DNA from: Gudongella sp034006985
Lineage (GTDB): Bacteria; Bacillota; Clostridia; Tissierellales; Tissierellaceae
NCBI GenBank assembly: GCA_034006985.1
Contig: JAVERT010000018.1
Coordinates: 1 to 55,361, forward strand
DNA: 55,361 nt
Direction of reading: 5' to 3'
The notes under the pieces were generated by a model. It made no database searches. It saw nothing but the letters and a program-made list of their open reading frames with translations, and was not told the DNA's origin. Each line of letters opens with the position of its first letter. The first letter of the stretch is position 1. Made by a program: the position numbers and the translations under genes. This document shows positions 17,486 to 23,470 of this stretch, piece by piece.

Positions 17486-18037
17486 ATGAATAAAAAAATA
17501 ACTTTAAAGGGTTTTAGCGCATTCGACTTGGTTGTAATTGCAATAGTATCTGCTTTAGGAATTGCGCTAAAACCAATAATTGTACCACTTATACATATTA
17601 TAACAGGCCCTTTATTTATACCCGGTGGTGCAATAGCGGGTGGGTTTTATATGCTATGGATAGTACTAGGCATCGGATATGTAAAGAAGTTTGGTACAGG
17701 GACCCTTATAGGGCTAGTTCAGGGTCTTTTAGTTATAATAACAGGAGCTATGGGGACACATGGTATTATCAGTATAATTTCATACACCTTACCTGGATTT
17801 GTAGCAGATATAGTATTTTTATTTTCTAAAAATAAAAATTATACAATAATCCATTATATGATAGGCTGTCTGGTTGCAAATGTAACTGGGACAATAATAT
17901 CTAATATATTATTTTTTAGGTTGCCAGGAGTTGCACTATTGCTCTTATTATCAGCAGCTTCACTTTCGGGAGCATTAGGTGGAATAATTGCTTGGAACTT
18001 ACTCCGAGCTTTAGAAAAGATAGATTTATTTGATTAG
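17486..18037 (+). CDS. ECF transporter S-component (substrate-binding membrane subunit)
   Basis: A 183-aa integral membrane protein with about six helices, the size and topology of ECF S-components. The segment GPLFIPGGAIAGGFYMLWIVLG recalls the YkoE-like group of thiamine-related S-components, but the substrate cannot be read from it. The partner ATPases (19584, 20244) and T-component (20896) follow in the same array. S-components bind vitamins or metal ions with high affinity. Given the Moco/Tuco riboswitch and pterin-fold neighbours, a dephosphorylated or whole molybdopterin-type cofactor is the proposed ligand (inference). Start after GGAGATCTTAGA. Confidence 0.75.
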   Translation: MNKKITLKGFSAFDLVVIAIVSALGIALKPIIVPLIHIITGPLFIPGGAIAGGFYMLWIVLGIGYVKKFGTGTLIGLVQGLLVIITGAMGTHGIISIISYTLPGFVADIVFLFSKNKNYTIIHYMIGCLVANVTGTIISNILFFRLPGVALLLLLSAASLSGALGGIIAWNLLRALEKIDLFD

Positions 18038-18049
18038 GGGTAATTTATT

Positions 18050-19078
18050 ATGTTAAAAAAAATCAATTTAATAGTTTTAATTATTTTAATAGCAACAGTC
18101 TTTTATGGCTGTAATAAAGCTAGTGAAGATGTAGTCTATACCGGAATTTATATTTTTAATGAAAATGAGAATATAAAATCGGATTATATTCCTGATGAAG
18201 ATATCGCCTTATCAGATTTAGTTGGTCAAAGTATAGATTCATGTGTCATTATAACAAGTAGAGGGGAAGAAGTTATAATGGACGGGAATACTATACTGAA
18301 AAAAGGTGAAAAAGGAATCCAAGCTGAATTTGATAATATTATGGTTGACGATATCGTTGGGATATATATTGGGGATGAAATACCTGGGATTTCTAAGCTT
18401 TATTATGATGTAAAGGACAGTATAGATAGTGAAGAGAAAGTTTTAGCTGTATTTTTAGATGGATTTTCTTATGAACAATACCTTATTCTCAAACAATCAG
18501 ATAGTCTTAAATTTTTAAATGGAGTTTTTTTAACTCCAGCACGAAGTGTATATGTACCTGTTACAAATGCTGGGTTTGCTTCTATGATAACTGGGACACT
18601 TCCACCAGTTAATGGAGTTTATGATAGAAGCTATAGGGGTTTTAATGTAGAGAGTATTTTTGGCTATGCTAAGAGTCTGGATAAAAAGCAATTGTTAATT
18701 GAGGGAGATATAAAAATTCTTAATACAGAAATAGAACCAATGCTTAGTGTGGATGCTAATAAAAATGGTGATACTGATGATGAAGCATATATAGCTTTAA
18801 TACAAGCGATGGAAGATGATTATGACTTTTTATTTGTACATTTTCATGGGATCGATGATAGGGGACATAGCTATGGGCCTTATGCGACTGAAACAATGGA
18901 GTATATAGAATTGATTGATGAGTATTTAGGACAAATAGATAATTTCTGGGGCGGTAAAATCTTAATTATAGCTGATCATGGCATGCATAAAACAGAAAGT
19001 AGTGGAGATCATGGTGAGTGTAGATACGAGGATATGATTGTACCTTATTTTATAAGGGAGAGTACAAATGAAAAGTAA
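18050..19078 (+). CDS. Alkaline-phosphatase-superfamily lipoprotein (phosphodiesterase/nucleotide pyrophosphatase-like)
   Basis: A lipoprotein of 342 aa; the lipobox VFYGC gives the lipid cysteine at residue 21. The enzyme domain belongs to the alkaline phosphatase superfamily: AVFLDGFS (first metal Asp), PVTNAGFASMITGTLPP (nucleophile region), HFHGIDDRGHSYGP (Asp and His ligands), IIADHGMHK (Asp-His pair) and GDHGE. This is the pattern of type I phosphodiesterase/nucleotide pyrophosphatase enzymes acting outside the membrane. The N-terminal part (about 25-115) is another small domain with weak resemblance to the pterin folds. Overlaps the next gene by 11 bases. Proposed role: cleave phosphate or nucleotide from a cofactor before import (inference). 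Confidence 0.8.
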   Translation: MLKKINLIVLIILIATVFYGCNKASEDVVYTGIYIFNENENIKSDYIPDEDIALSDLVGQSIDSCVIITSRGEEVIMDGNTILKKGEKGIQAEFDNIMVDDIVGIYIGDEIPGISKLYYDVKDSIDSEEKVLAVFLDGFSYEQYLILKQSDSLKFLNGVFLTPARSVYVPVTNAGFASMITGTLPPVNGVYDRSYRGFNVESIFGYAKSLDKKQLLIEGDIKILNTEIEPMLSVDANKNGDTDDEAYIALIQAMEDDYDFLFVHFHGIDDRGHSYGPYATETMEYIELIDEYLGQIDNFWGGKILIIADHGMHKTESSGDHGECRYEDMIVPYFIRESTNEK

Positions 19079-19583
19079 AAAACTCGCAATTATAATAATA
19101 GTATTATTAGTAGTTGTGTTTGTTTTTTCATTATTCTTAAATAAAGAAAATATTGGAAAGCGAAAGGAACTACTTGAAAACGCACAAATTGAGATCATAG
19201 TAAATGGTGACATTTACTTATTAAATAAGGAGATAATTGAAGAGATAGGCACTGTAGAATTTAATGCAATCTTGGATACATCAACTGGTTCAGCTAGTGA
19301 ACATAGATACCAAGGAATAGAATTATCTGAAATTCTAAATTATTTCGGGGGAATAAAAGAAGATGCTAGTGCAATTATAGCACATGGCGCAGATGGATAT
19401 TCTGTAGCTTACTCGAGGGAAGAGGTTTTTACTGAGCATAAAATATATATTGCGTACATGGAGGATGGTGAGTTCTTAGGAGGTATAGATGAAGGTGGCA
19501 GAGGACCATTTGAGATAATTGTGTTGAATGATCAGTTCTCAAACAGAAGATGCAAATGGTTAATAAGAATAGGGGTTGTATAA
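19068..19583 (+). CDS. Small membrane-anchored sulfite-oxidase-like protein
   Basis: A 171-aa protein with an N-terminal anchor (about 6-24) and one sulfite-oxidase-like domain: IEIIVNGDIYLLNKEII, YQGIELSEILNYFGG, HGADGYSVAYSREE, GGRGPFEIIVLNDQFS, then CKWLIRIGVV. The only cysteine is in the last strand, not at the metal-ligand position. It overlaps the phosphodiesterase gene by 11 bases and is followed without gap by the first ECF ATPase (stop TAA, then GTG). It may sit beside the transporter as a ligand-handing subunit (inference). Confidence 0.75.
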   Translation: MKSKKLAIIIIVLLVVVFVFSLFLNKENIGKRKELLENAQIEIIVNGDIYLLNKEIIEEIGTVEFNAILDTSTGSASEHRYQGIELSEILNYFGGIKEDASAIIAHGADGYSVAYSREEVFTEHKIYIAYMEDGEFLGGIDEGGRGPFEIIVLNDQFSNRRCKWLIRIGVV

Positions 19584-20231
19584 GTGGGTGCAATAGAAGT
19601 AAGAAACCTAAGCTTTAAATATAAAGAAGGAGAACCTTATATACTTAAAAATGTTAACTTTAGTGTAAAGCCTGGAGAAATTCTTGGCATTTCTGGTAAA
19701 AGTGGAATTGGTAAAAGTACACTATGTAAATGCATATGTGGAATTATTCCAAAACTCCAAAAAGGAACAATGACAGGAGAAGTTTTTTTATTTAATGAGA
19801 ATATACTGGATAAACAGATTTCGGAAATTGTGACCAAAATTGGAATTGTATTTCAAAATCCAGTTACTCAATTGTTTTCTCCAACAATAGAAGATGAACT
19901 TGTATTTGGACCAGAAAATTTATGCATCTCTAGAGAAGAAATAGATAATAGACTTCAACACACATTAAAAATATTGGATATTGAGAAATTCAGATATAAG
20001 AATCCGAATAAATTATCGGGTGGTGAACAACAACTTATTGCAATTGGTGCAGTACTTATGATGGAACCAGAAATATATATATTTGATGAGATTCTATCTT
20101 TTGTTGATAAAGAAGCAAAAAAGAGAATAATAAACATAATTAGAGAATTAAAGAAAGAAAAAAAGACAATAATTATGGTGGATCATGATATAGAGAATAT
20201 GGATATAGCTGATAAAATACTCTACATATAA
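19584..20231 (+). CDS. ecfA1: ECF transporter ATPase, first subunit
   Basis: A cytosolic ABC ATPase of 215 aa. Walker A GKSGIGKSTLCK (about 39-50), Q-loop VFQNPVTQLFSP, signature LSGGEQQ, Walker B EIYIFDEIL and switch histidine MVDHD are all present, so it should hydrolyse ATP. The QLFSPT segment after the Q-loop is typical of ECF ATPases. GTG start directly after the previous stop with AGGGG upstream. It pairs with the second ATPase (13 bases on) and the T-component to energise the S-component at 17486. Confidence 0.88.
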   Translation: MGAIEVRNLSFKYKEGEPYILKNVNFSVKPGEILGISGKSGIGKSTLCKCICGIIPKLQKGTMTGEVFLFNENILDKQISEIVTKIGIVFQNPVTQLFSPTIEDELVFGPENLCISREEIDNRLQHTLKILDIEKFRYKNPNKLSGGEQQLIAIGAVLMMEPEIYIFDEILSFVDKEAKKRIINIIRELKKEKKTIIMVDHDIENMDIADKILYI

Positions 20232-20243
20232 TAAGGATGGCTT

Positions 20244-20912
20244 ATGAAAGATAATATTGAAATCAAAAATATAAATTTTAAATATCCAAAATCAGACTTA
20301 TTATTTAATGCGTTTTCTCTAGATTTGAACATGGGAGAAACGACTTTTCTAATTGGGGATAATGGTTCAGGCAAAACAACTCTTTCAAAGCTAATTATGG
20401 GAATTTTAAAAATATCTAGTGGATCAATTTCTATTGATAATAAAGGAATTGATCAATGTACTCTTGGTGAAATTGGGAAATCTATTGGATATGTATTTCA
20501 AAACCCAGACCATCAGATATTTGGGCAATCTGTTATAGAGGAAATGAGTTTTGTGCCAATTTTATTGGGCAATGATAGTATAGAAACGATCGATAAGGCG
20601 GATAAATTATTGGATAATTTTGGCCTTTTACATAAAAGGGAGAGCTTGCCATTCAAATTGAGTTTTGGCGAAAAGAGAAGACTTGCTATCGCTTCTACTT
20701 TGATGAGAGAACCGAGATATATAATACTTGACGAACCCCTTGTTTCTTTAGATATGAATAATATGGATATAATCAAAATAACTATAAATGAATTAAGAAG
20801 AACAGGGAAAGGTTTACTCGTTATTAGCCATAATGAAGATTTTGCCAATGAATATGCTGATAGAGTAATAAAAATTCAAGACGGAAGGATAGCCTATGAT
20901 GAAAGCAAATAG
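20244..20912 (+). CDS. ecfA2: ECF transporter ATPase, second subunit
   Basis: A 222-aa ABC ATPase. Walker A GDNGSGKTTLSK, Q-loop YVFQNPDHQIFG, signature LSFGEKRR (Gly-2 replaced by Phe, as seen in some ECF ATPases), Walker B YIILDEPLV and VISHNED. The NPDHQIFG segment is a hallmark of energising ATPases of ECF systems. Its 3' end overlaps the T-component by 17 bases. Forms a heterodimer with the first ATPase (family knowledge). Confidence 0.88.
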   Translation: MKDNIEIKNINFKYPKSDLLFNAFSLDLNMGETTFLIGDNGSGKTTLSKLIMGILKISSGSISIDNKGIDQCTLGEIGKSIGYVFQNPDHQIFGQSVIEEMSFVPILLGNDSIETIDKADKLLDNFGLLHKRESLPFKLSFGEKRRLAIASTLMREPRYIILDEPLVSLDMNNMDIIKITINELRRTGKGLLVISHNEDFANEYADRVIKIQDGRIAYDESK

Positions 20913-21627
20913 CCTTGATCCTAGAACAAAGATATTTATAGTTGCTATTATTTCTACACTTGGTATTTTATATAGAGATATAAAGATATTGTCTTTAATT
21001 TTCGTAATAACGCTAGTGTTGGCTTTCATATTAAATCACGATTTGCTTTATGTTATAAAAAGATTGAAGAGGCTTTTAATAGTTGTGTTTTTTATTGCGT
21101 TTGTTCAAAGCGTGTTAACTAATCAAGGAGAGGTATTAATACAATTCTATGGAGTTAATATACTAACTGATTACGGATTATTAAAAGCAGCTGAGTTTAT
21201 ACTTAGAATAGGAATAATAATACTGGCTTCAGTAATTATAACTACATCATCAAGAAGAGAAATCTTGCAGGGTTTGGTGCAACTTAAAATACCCTATGAA
21301 ATTGTTTTTATGGTAACTACAGCAATCAAGTTTTTACCGATGCTTAGAGATGAAGCAATAAATATGTTCACGGCAATTCAATTAAGAGGCTTAGATTTTA
21401 AAAAGATAGGATTTGGTAAAAAACTAAAAGTATATAAATACCTTCTTTTACCAATAATAATAAGTTCAATTTTAAAAGCAAAAGAACTATCGATTGTTAT
21501 GGAGATGAGAGGTTTAAGAGCATATCCAACTAGAACAAGCTATAGACAGTTAAGCTTTAGTCTAAAAGATTATGCGACCATGGGTATAAGTGTAATAATA
21601 ACAATAATGTTTGTAGTATTAAATTAG
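20896..21627 (+). CDS. ecfT: ECF transporter T-component (EcfT)
   Basis: A 243-aa membrane protein that couples the ATPases to the S-component. LDPRTKI near the N-terminus, four to six hydrophobic helices, and the two coupling-helix Ala/Met-Arg-Gly motifs IQLRGLDF and EMRGLRAY identify EcfT. Two possible ATGs are adjacent (20896 and 20899), both served by GGAAGGA. A dedicated T/A/A' set next to one S-component points to a group I (single-substrate) ECF system. Confidence 0.88.
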   Translation: MMKANSLDPRTKIFIVAIISTLGILYRDIKILSLIFVITLVLAFILNHDLLYVIKRLKRLLIVVFFIAFVQSVLTNQGEVLIQFYGVNILTDYGLLKAAEFILRIGIIILASVIITTSSRREILQGLVQLKIPYEIVFMVTTAIKFLPMLRDEAINMFTAIQLRGLDFKKIGFGKKLKVYKYLLLPIIISSILKAKELSIVMEMRGLRAYPTRTSYRQLSFSLKDYATMGISVIITIMFVVLN

Positions 21628-21639
21628 GAGGAGAGTTTA

Positions 21640-22386
21640 TTGAGAGCTATATCAGTTATAGGGACAAGCAAAACTGGGAAAACTACTACTATCGAGGGAA
21701 TAATTCAAGAATTAACTAAAAGAGGTTATAGCGTTGGGAGTATTAAAGAAATACATTTCCACGCTTTCAAAATGGATATAGAAGGTACTAATACTGACCG
21801 TCACAAAAAAGCAGGAGCAACACTTGTAACGGCTAGAGGAGATAGTGAAACAGATATTCTATTTCAGGAAAAATTAAGTATAAACGAAATTTTAAGCTTT
21901 TATGATCATGATTTTGTAATAATGGAAGGTGTTAGAGATGCTCCAGTTCCTAAAATAGTGACGGCAAGTAGCATTGAAGCTATAGAAGATAGATTTGATG
22001 AGACAGTATTTGCAATCTCAGGTGTAGTTTCAGAAAAAATAACTGAATATAAAAGTTTGCCAGCTATAAATGCATTAACTCATATTAAAGAATTAGTTGA
22101 TTTAATAGAGGAAAAGTCATTCCCTTTACTTCCAGCTATGAAAGATGAATGTTGTATGACCTGTGGATATACTTGTGAAGAGTTTTGTGGAAGAATACTA
22201 AAAGGATTATCTAAAAGAGAAGACTGTGTTTTATCAAAGTCAGGTATAAGCCTAAAAATTGGAGGTAAAGATATCACCATGGTTCCATTTGTCCAAAAAA
22301 TAATACAAAATACTTTGGAAGCATTAGTAAAAGAGTTGGATGGATATACAAAAGATGGTGATATTGAGATATGTATCAAGAAATAG
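21640..22386 (+). CDS. mobB: MobB-type GTPase of molybdopterin-dinucleotide metabolism, with Cys-rich tail
   Basis: A 248-aa P-loop protein. VIGTSKTGKTTTIEGII is the Walker A of MobB, followed by GSIKEIHFHAFKMDIEGTN and HKKAGA, and DFVIMEGVRDAPVPKI near residue 90. Residues about 160-200 add a cysteine cluster (CCMTCGYTCEEFCGRIL ... DC) that typical 170-aa MobB proteins lack, perhaps a metal or Fe-S site. MobB assists nucleotide attachment or delivery of molybdenum cofactor. TTG start with AGGAGGAG ten bases before it. It directly links the transporter array to molybdopterin chemistry, an important clue to the array's role. Its end overlaps the kinase gene by 16 bases. Confidence 0.85.
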   Translation: MRAISVIGTSKTGKTTTIEGIIQELTKRGYSVGSIKEIHFHAFKMDIEGTNTDRHKKAGATLVTARGDSETDILFQEKLSINEILSFYDHDFVIMEGVRDAPVPKIVTASSIEAIEDRFDETVFAISGVVSEKITEYKSLPAINALTHIKELVDLIEEKSFPLLPAMKDECCMTCGYTCEEFCGRILKGLSKREDCVLSKSGISLKIGGKDITMVPFVQKIIQNTLEALVKELDGYTKDGDIEICIKK

Positions 22387-23000
22387 CACTTACAAGTAAA
22401 AAAAACAAAGTATATCGAATAGTAGAAGTCGATAATACATATATATTAAAAACACTAAGAGATACAAAAAGCTATGATAAAGAATTAGAAGTGTTAAAGC
22501 TTTTAAATGATAAAGGTCTACTAGTACCTAAAATACTAAATGTAAATAAATATTCTATAACTCTAGAAGATCTAGGCGAAGTTACCCTACTTTCAATATA
22601 TGAGAAATTAGAAAATAATAATGATAAAAATTATCAGCATATCATTGAAAGCTTATTGTCTTGGTTAGATAATTTTTACAAAGTAGCAGAAGATTATTAT
22701 AGAAGAGAATGTGTTTTGTCGGATATGAATTTTAGAAACTTTATAGTTAAAAATAATCGAATTTATCGTATAGATTTTGAAGAAGTAGGTTTTGGGAAAA
22801 AAGAAGCAGATGTTGGAAAGTTATTAGCATTTGGGTTAACATATAATCCAGAACATACGGAATGGAAAAAGCAATTTGAAAAAGCATTTGTCGTGGAAAT
22901 ACAAAAGCGTGGGCTTTATGATATGGAAAGTGTAATAGCAGAAAAGAATTTAGAGTTGGAAAGGATTAAGGAAAGACGCAAAAAAATAGAAAATCATTAA
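22371..23000 (+). CDS. Small-molecule kinase of the aminoglycoside/choline/Kdo kinase fold
   Basis: A 209-aa protein-kinase-like-fold enzyme. YILKTL carries the ATP lysine, CVLSDMNFRNFIVK is the catalytic loop (Asp and Asn), and YRIDFEEVGFG is the metal-binding DFG equivalent; ADVGKLLAFGLTY follows. It is shorter than APH enzymes and resembles Bud32/Kdo-kinase-like or ThiK-like kinases. It overlaps mobB, so it is probably co-translated with it. The sequence does not give the substrate. By analogy with thiamine salvage, where an APH-type kinase re-phosphorylates an imported vitamin, it may re-phosphorylate an imported dephospho-cofactor (inference). Confidence 0.72.
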   Translation: MYQEIALTSKKNKVYRIVEVDNTYILKTLRDTKSYDKELEVLKLLNDKGLLVPKILNVNKYSITLEDLGEVTLLSIYEKLENNNDKNYQHIIESLLSWLDNFYKVAEDYYRRECVLSDMNFRNFIVKNNRIYRIDFEEVGFGKKEADVGKLLAFGLTYNPEHTEWKKQFEKAFVVEIQKRGLYDMESVIAEKNLELERIKERRKKIENH

Positions 23001-23007
23001 AAAGTTA

Positions 23008-23035
23008 TTGATATATATTTATGATGATATATACT
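23008..23035 (+). promoter_or_regulatory. Promoter for riboswitch 2 and the oxidoreductase operon
   Basis: TTGATA and TATACT are separated by 16 bases, with the expected start near 23042, at the first base of the riboswitch. The second riboswitch unit therefore has its own promoter, separate from the upstream array. Confidence 0.7.
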
Positions 23036-23041
23036 TAAAGT

Positions 23042-23120
23042 AAGGACCCGAGTTGAAATCTTTTGAAAGTAGACCGTTAGGGTAGGTTGAAAACCTACCT
23101 CCCGTATTTGGAAAGGCTCC
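23042..23120 (+). ncRNA. Moco/Tuco riboswitch 2 (aptamer)
   Basis: P1 is GGACCC (23044-23049) with GGCTCC (23115-23120), one mismatch. A short P2 follows (GTTGAAATC...GTAGAC), then CCGTTAG, the hairpin GGTAGGT / ACCTACC (about 23081-23098), and the conserved CTCCCGTATTTGGAAAGG. This core is essentially the same as in the E. coli moaA leader. Like riboswitch 1 the P2 part is compact, as in forms suspected to bind tungsten cofactor. It precedes a MoaD-like gene and an aldehyde:ferredoxin oxidoreductase, a tungsten-type enzyme, which fits that ligand. Confidence 0.9.
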
Positions 23121-23146
23121 GCATTAGTTTGTGTGTGCCTTTTTTT
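23112..23146 (+). terminator. Expression-platform terminator of riboswitch 2
   Basis: AAAGGC (23112-23117) pairs with GCCTTT (23137-23142), with further GCA/TGT-type pairs inside, followed by a T run. Its 5' arm uses the conserved GGAAAGG and the 3' strand of P1, so aptamer and terminator cannot form together. Ligand binding should block termination: an ON switch is predicted. Confidence 0.75.
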
Positions 23147-23231
23147 ATTTATTAAAATAGATAATTCTTCTCAATGCATTTTACAATGTGGAATTATAAT
23201 AAAAATTACTATATAGATGGGGAGATTAGTT

Positions 23232-23456
23232 ATGATAATAAAAATTAGTAGAGTGTTTTTACAGGAAGGGGATAGCAACAATCTCCTTCAAATTAAATTA
23301 GCAGAGCCTACGAAAATAGATGAAATTTTAAAAGAAATTAAGCTTGAGGGTATGGGTTATGCTGAATTTTACTTAAACAATAAAAAAGTTAACAAAAATA
23401 CTATAGCTAGAAATGAAGATGAGTTATTAATCATACCTATATTTGGTGGAGGTTAG
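23232..23456 (+). CDS. MoaD/ThiS-like sulfur carrier protein
   Basis: A 74-aa ubiquitin-fold protein ending IPIFGGG, the C-terminal Gly-Gly tail that is adenylated and thiocarboxylated in MoaD and ThiS. Such proteins donate sulfur to make the dithiolene of molybdopterin. Start placed at the ATG seven bases after GGGGAG; an in-frame ATG at 23217 is possible. It is 14 bases before the tungsten oxidoreductase, a common pairing in anaerobes. A possible E1 partner (ThiF/MoeB-like) lies at 29609. No MoaE, MoaA or MoaC is present in the window. Confidence 0.78.
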   Translation: MIIKISRVFLQEGDSNNLLQIKLAEPTKIDEILKEIKLEGMGYAEFYLNNKKVNKNTIARNEDELLIIPIFGGG

Positions 23457-23470
23457 AAAAGGGGGATATT

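Noticed and set aside
8163..19583. Reading the sulfite-oxidase-like proteins as active molybdoenzymes
   Set aside because: No metal-ligand cysteine in the expected place and no Tat signal; a binding role is more consistent.
7946..23000. Reading the array purely as a flavin-based extracellular electron-transfer locus
   Set aside because: FMN and Fe-S proteins fit, but no NADH dehydrogenase, quinone genes or ApbE are present, and the Moco riboswitch and MobB are unexplained. Kept as the main alternative.
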